In this document: one piece after another, positions 16,960-24,938 of the stretch
Layout of the letters: each line of letters opens with the position of its first letter
Position numbering within the stretch: the first letter of the stretch is position 1
Assembly (NCBI RefSeq): GCF_004310295.1
Contig: NZ_SISB01000014.1
Location: 58,823-122,822, forward strand
Direction: 5' to 3'
Length of the DNA stretch: 64,000 nucleotides
Origin: Pseudomonas sp. BGI-2
Lineage (GTDB): Bacteria > Pseudomonadota > Gammaproteobacteria > Pseudomonadales > Pseudomonadaceae
Program-made: the position numbers and the translations under genes
The notes under the pieces: model-generated
What the model was told of the DNA's origin: nothing
The model's input: only the letters and a program-made list of their open reading frames with translations
Database searches by the model: none

Positions 16960-16968
16960 GGTTAAGTA

Positions 16969-17217
16969 ATGGAAAACCTAGGCCGACTCATCCGGTCTTT
17001 ACGCAAAGAGCGAAAGCTTTCTCAGCAGGCACTGGCAGAACAGTACGGCATGAGCCGTTCCACGATTTCAGGTATCGAGAACAACACCATCTCGGAAATC
17101 GGTCTGCGCAAGGTTGAGGCGATCCTGAACGGTTTTGGGTACGAGCTAACCGCCGTACCTCGTCAGTCGAAGCGTCCAACTCTGGACTCTCTGAAGAAGG
17201 TTAACTTCCATGAGTGA
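16969..17217 (+). CDS. hipB: HipB-like antitoxin/repressor
   Basis: 82 residues with a Xre-type HTH at about 8-60 (LIRSLRKERKLSQQALAEQYGMSRSTISGIE). HipB neutralises the HipA kinase and represses its own operon. The stop overlaps the hipA start by 8 bases, so the two are translationally coupled. The upstream region contains two palindromic boxes fit for a HipB dimer. GC content is lower than in neighbouring genes, suggesting transfer. No good ribosome site is seen; AGGTTAAGTA lies before the ATG. Confidence 0.85.
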   Translation: MENLGRLIRSLRKERKLSQQALAEQYGMSRSTISGIENNTISEIGLRKVEAILNGFGYELTAVPRQSKRPTLDSLKKVNFHE

Positions 17218-18442
17218 GCAGCAGGAAAAGGACAGGCTGCACATCAGTGTTTCTGAAACGGCAGTCGGCACTCTCGGTCGTGGTCAGTCTCGCGGCGATT
17301 CGGTTTTTACCTACGCCGAAAACGCGCAGGAGGAAAACGCAGTCTCGCTGACCATGCCGACTCGTCTTGAGAGTTACACGTGGGAGCAAGGTGTGCCGCC
17401 CATTTTCGAAATGAACCTGCCAGAGGGCGCTCTGCGCGATGCATTGGTTCGTCGTTTCAGCAAAGCGGTCCGCGGGTTTGATGATTTCGCGATGCTGGCG
17501 ATCGTCGGCCCGTATCAGCTTGGGCGAGTGGCTATTGCGAACGCGCCAGATGCGAGTGAACGGCCCCCTGAAACCAGCCTCGCGGATCTTCTGGTGCATG
17601 ACGGTGCGCAAGGTTTGTTCGATGATCTGTTACACACGTATGGCCAGTATTCGGGTGTTTCGGGTGTGCAGCCGAAAGTGCTTGTCCGGGACAGTGCGAC
17701 AACGGTCGACCGGCTGACCCATCGAGGCGCGACCCATCTGGTCAAATCCTTTCGTCCAGAGGAATACCCTGAACTCGCAGCCAACGAATATTTCTGCATG
17801 CGTGCCGCGTTGCATTGCGGACTTGAAGTGCCGACATTTGAACTCAGCGAGCACGGCAAATTTCTGGTCGTCGAACGCTTTGATCTGAATGACAACGGTT
17901 ATTTGGGATTCGAGGATTTCTGTGTCCTCAATGCCTGGCCGTCGAAGGCCAAATACGATGGCTCGTATGAAGGTGCCGCGAAGCAAATCAAAGAATTCAT
18001 CTCCCCGCCATTGCTCAACCAGGCACTTGAATCTTTTTTCAAGATCGTCGCGCTCTCGTCCGGTGTGAAAAATGGCGACGCTCACCTCAAGAACTTTGGC
18101 GTGCTGTATGAACATTGCGCCAACGATGCGCAGATCAGCCTTGCTCCGGCCTACGACATCGTTACGACGTCGGTCTACATCAAGTCTGACAGCATGGCAT
18201 TGCTGTTAGGCGGATCAAAAGCATGGCCCAAGTACAAAATGCTGATGCGGTTTGGTCGGTCGGCCTGCAACCTGACGGAAGGGCGCTGCAATGAGCTGCT
18301 GCAACAGGTTGCTCATGGGATGGATGTGGCGATGGGTGAGATGGCTCACTACATTCGGGTCAACAACGGTTTTGCCGAGGTTGGCGACGCGATGATGGAG
18401 CAGTGGACATCAGGTGTTGCACGAAGTCTGGTCAAAAGCTGA
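17210..18442 (+). CDS. hipA: HipA-like serine/threonine kinase toxin
   Basis: 410 residues with the HipA fold. In E. coli, HipA phosphorylates glutamyl-tRNA synthetase, halting translation and causing persistence. Visible here: the glycine-rich loop GVSGVQPK with the likely autophosphorylated serine S151, the catalytic loop NGDAHLKNF (D290), and the metal-binding aspartate D316 in LAPAYDIV. All kinase residues look intact, so the toxin should be active. Its size is that of single-chain HipA, with no separate HipS gene. It is coupled to hipB and followed by the end of a convergent AraC-family gene. Confidence 0.85.
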   Translation: MSEQQEKDRLHISVSETAVGTLGRGQSRGDSVFTYAENAQEENAVSLTMPTRLESYTWEQGVPPIFEMNLPEGALRDALVRRFSKAVRGFDDFAMLAIVGPYQLGRVAIANAPDASERPPETSLADLLVHDGAQGLFDDLLHTYGQYSGVSGVQPKVLVRDSATTVDRLTHRGATHLVKSFRPEEYPELAANEYFCMRAALHCGLEVPTFELSEHGKFLVVERFDLNDNGYLGFEDFCVLNAWPSKAKYDGSYEGAAKQIKEFISPPLLNQALESFFKIVALSSGVKNGDAHLKNFGVLYEHCANDAQISLAPAYDIVTTSVYIKSDSMALLLGGSKAWPKYKMLMRFGRSACNLTEGRCNELLQQVAHGMDVAMGEMAHYIRVNNGFAEVGDAMMEQWTSGVARSLVKS

Positions 18443-18522
18443 GATCAACTGTGGGAGCGAGCCGGCTCCGGGCGGTGTTCCGACGATGAGGCCGGTATAT
18501 CCAGCCCACCTTCCGGATTCTG

Positions 18523-19527
18523 TCACCGCAACCCATCCCGAAACTGCCCCGGCGTCATCCCGGTCCAGCGTTTGAATGCGCGGCTGAAGCTGCTCGTATC
18601 GGCGAACCCCAGCAAATAACTGATTTCGCTCAACGAGCATTGCGGGTCGCGCAGGTGCAGCAGCGCCAGGTTTTCGCGGCTTTCATTGAGCAGCGTGTCG
18701 AATCGATAGCCTTCGTCCGCCAGATGCCGTTGCAGGCTGCGCAAGCTCAGGTGCAGGGCCTTGGCGATGTGCTCGGCGCTGGGTTCACCTTCGGGCAGTT
18801 GTTCTTCAATGGCATCGCGGACCTTGCGCTCCCAGGTCAGCGGTTTGAGTTGCGCCAGGGTGCGCTTAAGCACTGCTTCGTTGTGTTCGGCCAGTTCCGG
18901 GTTGGCGTCGTCCAAGTGACTGTCGAAGTCCACGAGCGCAAATTCCAGTCGGTCTTCGTCGGCGGCGAAATACACCGGTGAACGAAAGACTTTGTGCCAT
19001 TGATGCGGGTCGGCAGGTTCCGGCCGGCGCAAGTACACCGCCAGCGGTGCGTAATCGCGGCCCAGGCGATTGCGGCAGGTGCGCACGTAGATCGCTGCGA
19101 ACGCGTCGATGGCCTCCAGCGCTGGTGCGGGGTTGCCTAGGGGAATTTTCAGGCGGAAACGGTAGCGATCCTCGGCGCGGGTCAGCTCCAGTTCCAGCGC
19201 ATCGCTGACCACCTGGTGATAACGCACGATGCGCTCGAACACTTCGCGCAGACTGCCGCTGGCAACCAGTGCATAACCGAGGGCATGAAAAGTGGTCGGG
19301 CTGACAAAGCGCGACACCCGCAGGCCAATCGCCGGATCGCCGCTGACCTGCACGGCGATTTCCCACAGGCGCGTGGTGCCCGACAACGGGTAACGGGCGT
19401 TCGGGTCGTCCATCAATTGCGGGTCGAGCCCCGCCTGTTGGCACAGGGCGGTGCTGTCGAGGCCCAGCGCATCGAGTTGCTTACGCAGGGCGCGGGTCCA
19501 GCTGGCGAGGGAGGTCGGTTCAGTCAT
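18523..19527 (-). CDS. AraC-family regulator (OruR/ArgR-like ligand domain)
   Basis: 334 residues: an N-terminal arabinose-binding-like AraC domain (about 20-210) and a C-terminal double HTH (about 235-334, with SLRSLQRHLADEGYRF and SEISYLLGFADTSSFSRAFKRWTGMTPGQFR). It is divergent from the desaturase gene across 100 bp and is the natural candidate to control it, possibly in response to a lipid or hydrophobic compound; that link is inferred. Its 3' end faces hipA, with a degenerate half REP (TGTGGGAGCGAGCCGG, about 18450) in between. Confidence 0.82.
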   Translation of the reverse strand: MTEPTSLASWTRALRKQLDALGLDSTALCQQAGLDPQLMDDPNARYPLSGTTRLWEIAVQVSGDPAIGLRVSRFVSPTTFHALGYALVASGSLREVFERIVRYHQVVSDALELELTRAEDRYRFRLKIPLGNPAPALEAIDAFAAIYVRTCRNRLGRDYAPLAVYLRRPEPADPHQWHKVFRSPVYFAADEDRLEFALVDFDSHLDDANPELAEHNEAVLKRTLAQLKPLTWERKVRDAIEEQLPEGEPSAEHIAKALHLSLRSLQRHLADEGYRFDTLLNESRENLALLHLRDPQCSLSEISYLLGFADTSSFSRAFKRWTGMTPGQFRDGLR

Positions 19528-19627
19528 GCTGATTGGCGCTTCCGGTCAACAGGTTGGCGTTCACGGCTACCGCTTTGCGAGGGTTCACAAGGCAGGATGC
19601 GAACATCAATAACCAGAGGATGGAAGC

Positions 19628-20701
19628 ATGCACGGTACTTCTGCAAGTCCCCAGCAACTGAATGCAGCTCAACGATCAGCGCATATTCGTGAAGTGGTGC
19701 TGGCCAAGGGTGTTGAATTGCGTCAGCGCTATCCGATTCTCAACCATCAGGACGCCTTGGGCGCGGGCATTCTGGCCTTCGCTCTAGTTGGGATGATCGG
19801 CTCGGCGACGCTCTACATGACTGGGCACATGGCGTGGTGGGCGTGTTTGTTGCTCAATGCGTTTTTCGCCTCGTTGACCCATGAGCTGGAACACGACCTG
19901 ATTCATAGCATGTACTTTCGCAAACAGCGCGTGCCGCACAACCTGATGATGGGCATGGTGTGGCTGGCGCGGCCGAGCACGATCAATCCGTGGATTCGCC
20001 GGCATCTGCACCTCAATCACCACAAAGTCTCCGGCACAGAATCCGACATGGAAGAGCGCGCCATCACCAACGGCGAGCCGTGGGGGTTCGCGCGGCTGTT
20101 GATGGTCGGCGACAACGTAATGTCGGCGTTCATCCGTATGCTGCGGGCCAAGACCTGGGCTCACAAGATCAGCATCATCAAGCGCGCGCTGAAGGTCTAC
20201 GCGCCACTGGCGCTGGTTCATTGGGGCGCTTGGTACCTGTTCCTGGGCTTCCATGCGACTAAGGGCATCGCTCACCTGCTGGGCACGCCGATCGAATGGT
20301 CGGCGACCACGTTGTCGGTGATGCATGTCATCGATATCGCGGCGGTCGTGATCATCGGGCCGAACGTGTTGCGTACCTTTTGCCTGCATTTCGTCAGCTC
20401 GAACATGCACTACTACGGTGATATTGAGCCGGGCAACGTGATCCAGCAGACCCAGGTGCTGAATCCGTGGTGGATGTGGCCGTTGCAGGCGTTCTGCTTC
20501 AACTTTGGCAGCAGCCACGGCATCCATCATTTTGTGGTGAAGGAACCGTTTTACATCCGTCAGATGACCGTGCCGGTGGCGCATAAGGTCATGCGCGAGA
20601 TGGGAGTGCGGTTCAATGATTTCGGGACGTTTTGGCGGGCGAACCGGTTTGTGCGCAAAGAAACAACAGAGGCGCAGGAGGTTCGTGCCGCTCAGGCTTG
20701 A
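19628..20701 (+). CDS. Membrane fatty-acid desaturase/hydroxylase family protein
   Basis: 357 residues with the three histidine clusters of membrane di-iron enzymes: HELEHD, HLHLNHH and HGIHHF, plus hydrophobic segments at about 50-70, 75-92 and 235-250. The spacing resembles acyl desaturases and alkane-type hydroxylases more than DesA. The substrate is unknown. AGAGGATGGAAGC precedes the ATG. The divergent AraC-family gene is likely its regulator. It is distinct from desA at 7559-8743. Confidence 0.78.
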   Translation: MHGTSASPQQLNAAQRSAHIREVVLAKGVELRQRYPILNHQDALGAGILAFALVGMIGSATLYMTGHMAWWACLLLNAFFASLTHELEHDLIHSMYFRKQRVPHNLMMGMVWLARPSTINPWIRRHLHLNHHKVSGTESDMEERAITNGEPWGFARLLMVGDNVMSAFIRMLRAKTWAHKISIIKRALKVYAPLALVHWGAWYLFLGFHATKGIAHLLGTPIEWSATTLSVMHVIDIAAVVIIGPNVLRTFCLHFVSSNMHYYGDIEPGNVIQQTQVLNPWWMWPLQAFCFNFGSSHGIHHFVVKEPFYIRQMTVPVAHKVMREMGVRFNDFGTFWRANRFVRKETTEAQEVRAAQA

Positions 20702-20796
20702 TCGATGCGCTCGGACACTCAAACGCTGGTCATCAATTTGACCCAAAGGGACGCTAAGCTGTGCAGCAAGGAGTGATTGCCATATGCAATTTCGGC

Positions 20797-20827
20797 CTAA
20801 TAAAGTAATTAAATATTCCTTTATTAG
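20797..20827. promoter_or_regulatory. AT-rich inverted repeat in the 20.7-21.05 kb gap
   Basis: CTAATAAAG (20797-20805) and CTTTATTAG (20819-20827) form a perfect 9-bp inverted repeat with 13 bases between; the spacer contains ATTCCT, the word shared with other sulfur promoters. The site is about 65 bases upstream of a terminator, so it could control a small transcript, or serve as a distant operator of the hydrolase gene. Confidence 0.45.
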
Positions 20828-20891
20828 ATAACCGTTTCAGCTAATCATCGATCCAATGATGTTGATCAGCGCTAGCAGATTTTGAGTTTCC

Positions 20892-20931
20892 GGGGCCGTC
20901 TCCTTGGCAGGGTGCGGTCCCTTTTTTTGTC
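20892..20931 (+). terminator. Terminator in the gap before the hydrolase gene
   Basis: GGGGCCG pairs with CGGTCCC (one G-T pair) around a 16-base loop, then T7. It ends either the desaturase mRNA, with an untranslated tail of about 230 bases, or an independent small RNA starting near 20830. Confidence 0.65.
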
Positions 20932-21050
20932 TGTACCAAATTGCGGCATATGCTTTATAGGTCTTAACAAATAGCTTCTTATTCCTTAGCGGATATAACT
21001 CTCCTCCCTATACTTGCTCAGGAACAGACACGCAGCAGGAGAGTTCCCCC

Positions 21051-21632
21051 ATGCGCAACGAATCAATTCGCTACCTGATTGTGCCGGGCTGGCAAGGATC
21101 GCCAGAAGATCATTGGCAAAGCCATTGGCAGAACAGCCTGCCGAACAGCGCGCGGGTGGAGCAGGCCGACTGGTTGACGCCGCGTCGTGAAGACTGGGTG
21201 GCGGCACTGGCCGAGGCGATTGCCGCCGACAGCACGCCAGTGATCCTGATCGCCCATAGCCTGGGTTGCATCACTGTCGCGCATTGGGCTGCCACTGCGC
21301 CCGTGCAGTTTTTGCGTCAGGTCCGCGGCGCCTTGCTGGTCGCCCCTGCGGACGTCGAGCGCCCGGCCTGCGCACCGGCCCTGCGCAACTTCGCACCGAT
21401 TCCAACAACCCTTTTGCCCTTTGCGAGCCAAGTCGTCAGCTCCGACAACGACAGCGCCGTGAGCACACCGCGTGCGTTGGAACTGGCACGCAACTGGGGC
21501 GCCGAGGCGGGGATTTTGTCGGGTGCCGGTCACATCAATGTGAAGTCCGGTCATCAACGCTGGGAGCAGGGTTTTGCTTATCTCTATCGCCTGCAAAACC
21601 GAATGGAACACCACGCCCTGCGACGCGCTTAA
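21051..21632 (+). CDS. RBBP9/YdeN-type serine hydrolase
   Basis: 193 residues, a compact alpha/beta hydrolase. The motif VPGWQGSPEDHWQ near the start is typical of the RBBP9/YdeN family; the nucleophile serine lies in IAHSLG (about 68-73) and the catalytic histidine in GAGHIN. The substrate is unknown. AGGAGAG precedes the ATG by about 9 bases. A sigma54 activator gene follows after 54 bp, then metQ; a similar hydrolase-activator-metQ group is tied to sulfur genes in P. aeruginosa, which suggests a sulfur-starvation role by context only. Confidence 0.78.
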   Translation: MRNESIRYLIVPGWQGSPEDHWQSHWQNSLPNSARVEQADWLTPRREDWVAALAEAIAADSTPVILIAHSLGCITVAHWAATAPVQFLRQVRGALLVAPADVERPACAPALRNFAPIPTTLLPFASQVVSSDNDSAVSTPRALELARNWGAEAGILSGAGHINVKSGHQRWEQGFAYLYRLQNRMEHHALRRA

Positions 21633-21686
21633 ACCTTTTTGTAAAAACGCCCCCCGTCTCCCGGCGGTTTTGGGCGGGAGTCTGCC

Positions 21687-22616
21687 ATGAGTTTTGAAGC
21701 TTTCGGTCAGCCACTGCTGACCTTCCCCGACGCAGAAAAAAGCCCCCTCAGCATTCGCGCCAAGGCGCTGGTGTTTGTCGATCCACGCTCCCGGCAATTG
21801 CGCCAGGAGCTGGAGCAACTGGCGCCGCGCTCGATCTCGGTGTTGATCCGTGGCGAGACCGGCAGCGGCAAGGAATTACTCGCGCGGCACATTCATCGCG
21901 CGAGTGATCGCGGCGGGTTATTCGTCTCGGTCAATTGCGGTGCCATCAGCCCGACCTATGCCGACGCCGAACTGTTCGGTTATGCCGCCGGCAGTTACAG
22001 CGGCGCGGCCAGCAGCCGCGCGGGCTGGTTCGGTTCGGCCAACGGTGGAACGCTCTACCTGGATGAGATCGGCGACTTGCCGCTGCCGATCCAGATCAAA
22101 TTGCTCGCCGCCCTCGAAAACCACGAAGTCACCCGCGTTGGCGCGCCTCAGCCTAGCCCGGTGGATGTGCGTCTCGTCGCCGCCACCAGCATCGATCTGG
22201 CACAAGCGGTGGCGGCTGGAAAATTCCATGAACGGCTTTATCACTACCTCAGCGAAGGCCAGCTCGAACTGCCCGCGTTGCGCGAGCGGGTCGGCGATAT
22301 TCTTTCGCTGTCCGAATATTTCCTCGGCATCTACAGCCAGCGCCTCGACCTGCCGGTGCCGCTGATCAGCGAGGCTGCGCAACTTGTGCTGGAGCGGCAC
22401 AGTTGGCCGGGCAACACCCGGGAGCTGGAAAACGTCATCCACTTCGCGCTGCTGGTCAGCACCGGTGACGAGATTTTGCCGGAGCATTTGAATCTGCCTG
22501 AAGTGCCTGTGTCGTTGGTGCAGATCGAACAGCAACTTCGGCAGATTATCGGAAGCGGTTCCGCCGCCGAGAAAGTAGCCTTGAAACAACTGCTCAAGCA
22601 GACAGGGCTTCTGTAG
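21687..22616 (+). CDS. Sigma54-interacting activator (SfnR-like), no clear HTH
   Basis: 309 residues forming an AAA+ enhancer-binding-protein core without receiver or GAF domain, as in SfnR of P. putida. Walker A GETGSGK (56-62), Walker B GTLYLDEIGD (121-130), the arginine region HERLYHYLSEGQLELPALRER and the sensor segment WPGNTRELENVIHFALL are visible. The loop that touches sigma54, normally GAFTGA, reads GSYSGA (102-107). The C-terminus ends in VALKQLLKQTGLL about 30 residues after the AAA+ core, with no recognisable helix-turn-helix. It is upstream of metQ and near many sulfur genes. It may act from solution or through a partner. Confidence 0.78.
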   Translation: MSFEAFGQPLLTFPDAEKSPLSIRAKALVFVDPRSRQLRQELEQLAPRSISVLIRGETGSGKELLARHIHRASDRGGLFVSVNCGAISPTYADAELFGYAAGSYSGAASSRAGWFGSANGGTLYLDEIGDLPLPIQIKLLAALENHEVTRVGAPQPSPVDVRLVAATSIDLAQAVAAGKFHERLYHYLSEGQLELPALRERVGDILSLSEYFLGIYSQRLDLPVPLISEAAQLVLERHSWPGNTRELENVIHFALLVSTGDEILPEHLNLPEVPVSLVQIEQQLRQIIGSGSAAEKVALKQLLKQTGLL

Positions 22617-22742
22617 GAGCGAAGCAGACGACGCGATCTATCGGAAAAAACGCGTTCCGTGTAGGAGCGAAGCTTGCTCGCGAACCAGGCGATGCGGTGT
22701 GTCAGGGAAGACGCTTTCGCGAGCAAGCTTCGCTCCTACAGG
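22612..22742. repeat. REP triplet
   Basis: A single partial unit (TGTAGGAGCGAAGC, from 22612, overlapping the activator stop) is followed by a complete inverted doublet (about 22661-22742). Confidence 0.8.
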
Positions 22743-22801
22743 TAAAGCACGCAAGCTAGAGCTGTATGAACAAAATGGAATATCAAAGTGAATAAAAGAT
22801 A

Positions 22802-22815
22802 TTATTCGGGAATAA
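22802..22815 (+). promoter_or_regulatory. Palindrome in the metQ promoter region
   Basis: TTATTC-GG-GAATAA is a perfect palindrome in an AT-rich stretch about 105 bases before metQ. It is a candidate operator; the regulator is unknown, CysB being one possibility. Confidence 0.4.
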
Positions 22816-22918
22816 AAAATCCCGGTATTGTCCGCTTCACACCAGCGATAGCACTTCGCTGGCACACGTACTAATAGCCGTCGTCGATGACGACCGTGAT
22901 TTTCGATAAGGACACTGC

Positions 22919-23701
22919 ATGAAAAAGGTTCTGTTGTTCACCGCACTGGCGGCTGCCCTGACTGCGGGCCTGGCCCAGGCTGGCGAGAAACTGGTGGTTG
23001 CGGCGACCCCGATTCCACACGCCGAGATTCTTGAACTGATCAAGCCAACCCTCGCCAAAGAAGGCGTGGACCTGGAAATCAAAGTCTTCACCGACTACGT
23101 CCAGCCGAACGTACAGGTCGATCAGAAGCGTCTGGACGCCAACTACTTCCAGACCCTGCCGTACCTGAAAAGCTTCAACGAAGGTAAAGGCACTAACCTG
23201 GTGACCGTGATCGGTGTACACGTCGAACCGTTCGGCGGCTACTCGAAGAAAGTCAAAACCCTGGCTGAGCTGAAAGACGGCGCAACCATTGCAATCCCGA
23301 ACGAAGGCAGCAACAGCGGCCGTGCCCTGATCCTGCTGCAGAAGGCTGGCCTGATCGAGCTGAAAGACCCGAAAAACGCCCTGGCTACCCCGAAAGACAT
23401 CGCCAAGAACCCGCACAACTTCAAGTTCAAGGAACTGGAATCGGCCATGCTGCCGCGTGTTCTGGACCAGGTCGACCTGGACATGATCAACACCAACTAC
23501 GCGCTGGAAGCAGGCCTGAACCCGGCTAAAGACGCGCTGGTGATCGAAGGTGCCGATTCGCCTTACGTGAACTTCCTGGTGGCTCGTCCGGACAACAAGG
23601 ACAGCGTTGCCATCCAGAAACTGGCCAAAGCCTTGACCAGCCCGGAAGTGAAAGCATTCATCGAGAAGAAGTACAGCGGCGCGGTACTGCCGGCGTTCTG
23701 A
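22919..23701 (+). CDS. metQ: MetQ-type methionine-binding protein
   Basis: 260 residues of the NlpA/MetQ family, the periplasmic receptor of methionine ABC importers. It has a Sec signal peptide ending AQA-GEK (about 21-24) and no lipobox cysteine, so it should be soluble rather than lipid-anchored. Family landmarks: ATPIPHAEIL, QKRLDANYFQTLPYL, IPNEGSNSGRALILL, LDMINTNYALEAGL and SPYVNFLV. No metN or metI is adjacent; it probably shares the transporter encoded at 36-37.7 kb, which has its own receptor. It follows the sigma54 activator and a REP cluster and ends in a strong terminator. Confidence 0.9.
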   Translation: MKKVLLFTALAAALTAGLAQAGEKLVVAATPIPHAEILELIKPTLAKEGVDLEIKVFTDYVQPNVQVDQKRLDANYFQTLPYLKSFNEGKGTNLVTVIGVHVEPFGGYSKKVKTLAELKDGATIAIPNEGSNSGRALILLQKAGLIELKDPKNALATPKDIAKNPHNFKFKELESAMLPRVLDQVDLDMINTNYALEAGLNPAKDALVIEGADSPYVNFLVARPDNKDSVAIQKLAKALTSPEVKAFIEKKYSGAVLPAF

Positions 23702-23732
23702 TTCGCGAGATAAACCCCTTCAAGGTTTCGAG

Positions 23733-23765
23733 CGCCGACGGCTGGAATAGCGTCGGCGTTTTTTT
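23733..23765 (+). terminator. metQ terminator
   Basis: CGCCGACG (23733-23740) pairs with CGTCGGCG (23751-23758) around a 10-base loop, followed by T7. Confidence 0.9.
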
Positions 23766-23781
23766 GTGCCTGCACATTCCA

Positions 23782-23873
23782 TGTGGGAGCGGGCTTGCTC
23801 GCGAAGAGGGAGTGTCAGTCGACATTGATGTTGCTGACACGCCGCCTTCGCGAGCAGCCCGCTCCCACAGGGG
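23782..23873. repeat. REP doublet
   Basis: Inverted TGTGGGAGCGGGCTTGCTCG-class arms; the right arm lacks a few bases (CGAGCAGCCCGCTCCCACA). It follows the metQ terminator. Confidence 0.85.
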
Positions 23874-23896
23874 GGTGATCAGCCCCAAGAACCGGG

Positions 23897-23992
23897 TCAG
23901 GCCACCCTGGCCTCCAGCGCCCTGCGCAACGCCACCAACAATTTCACGATTTCTTGCGGATCCAACCGCTGTGGCACTTTCACGTCAGCCAT
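23897..23992 (-). CDS. Possible 31-residue protein
   Basis: An ATG at 23992 with AAGGAAGAG 4-5 bases upstream opens a 31-codon frame. The peptide begins MADVKVPQRLDPQEIVKLL and continues as a charged amphipathic helix ending RALEARVA. It is divergent from the amino-acid transporter operon across 280 bp. The good ribosome site and regular helix favour a real small protein; its shortness argues for caution. No function can be assigned. Confidence 0.45.
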   Translation of the reverse strand: MADVKVPQRLDPQEIVKLLVALRRALEARVA

Positions 23993-24162
23993 TTTCTCTT
24001 CCTTGTGATAGTTCGGCCAGGGAGTCTGACCAAAAGCTGTGCGTCCTTGGAGGGGCTTTTTGAAAAAAGGATCCCTCCGACAGCTGGAAGGAAAATAGTC
24101 GTCTTCCTTCGCCTGGGCAAATCCGGCGGATAGTTTTTTGCGTGATATCAATATGCTTTAAC

Positions 24163-24188
24163 GGTATTTAAATTCTTCTTTTTATACC
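24163..24188 (+). promoter_or_regulatory. AT-rich imperfect palindrome before the amino-acid transporter
   Basis: GGTATTTAAA...TTTTTATACC is an imperfect inverted repeat (8 of 10 positions) with ATTCTTC in the middle, about 85 bases before the first permease gene. It resembles the AT-rich islands before other sulfur operons. Confidence 0.4.
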
Positions 24189-24272
24189 TTTAGAGTCGGT
24201 TCCTGCCGGGTGGTTACCACTGCCCATGGACTGCACCACCGTCGCTTACCCCCGCGACGTCCAGGATGGTCA

Positions 24273-24938
24273 ATGAACTTCGATTACGCTTTTATCCTCA
24301 GCACCCTGCCGGCGTTTCTCAAAGCCGTGGGCGTGACGCTGCAGGTCGGCTTGATCGCCATCGGCACATCGTTGCTGGTGGCCCTGATCAACGCAACGAT
24401 CCTGGTGTTTCGCACGCCCTACCTGCAGCGGCTGGTCGGCCTCTACGTCGAGTTGGCGCGCAATACGCCGCTGCTCATTCAGCTGTTCTTCGTGTACTTC
24501 GCCTTGCCGGCATTGGGCATCAAGGTCTCGGGTTTTGCCGCGGCGATCGTCACCATGACCTTTCTCGGCGGTGCTTACCTGACCGAAGTGCTGCGCGCTG
24601 GCGTGGATGCGGTGCCACAGGCGCAACTCGAATCCGGCCGCTCCATCGGCTTGTCCCACGGGCAATTGCTGCGCTACGTGATCCTGCCGCAAGCCGGGAT
24701 TCTCAGCCTGCCGTCGCTGTTTGCCAATTTCATTTTCCTGCTCAAGGAGACCACCGTGGTCTCGGCGGTGGCGGTGCCGGAGATTCTCTACACCACCAAA
24801 AGCTACATCGCGCTCTACTACAAAACCTACGAAATGCTCGCCGTGCTGACGCTGATTTGCGTGCTGCTGTTCTTGCCGCTGTCGCTGCTGCTCAGCCGTC
24901 TGGAAAGGAGGCTCCAGCATGGCCAGTTCGGGTCTTGA
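24273..24938 (+). CDS. Polar amino-acid ABC transporter permease 1
   Basis: 221 residues of the His/Glu/Gln/Arg/opine-type permease family, with about five hydrophobic segments and the ATPase-docking motif QLESGRSIGLSHGQLLRYVILPQA. LARNTPLLIQLFFVYF is the typical second-helix motif. I chose the ATG at 24273 (AGGATGG just upstream) over one at 24210, since the family starts with the short MNFDYAFIL segment. It overlaps the next permease by 20 bases. The operon order is permease, permease, ATPase, binding protein. Confidence 0.9.
   Translation: MNFDYAFILSTLPAFLKAVGVTLQVGLIAIGTSLLVALINATILVFRTPYLQRLVGLYVELARNTPLLIQLFFVYFALPALGIKVSGFAAAIVTMTFLGGAYLTEVLRAGVDAVPQAQLESGRSIGLSHGQLLRYVILPQAGILSLPSLFANFIFLLKETTVVSAVAVPEILYTTKSYIALYYKTYEMLAVLTLICVLLFLPLSLLLSRLERRLQHGQFGS

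Noticed and set aside
22857..22875. Sigma54 -24/-12 promoter before metQ (TGGCAC at about 22858)
   Set aside because: The -12 element does not follow: the bases at the required spacing are not TTGC-like.
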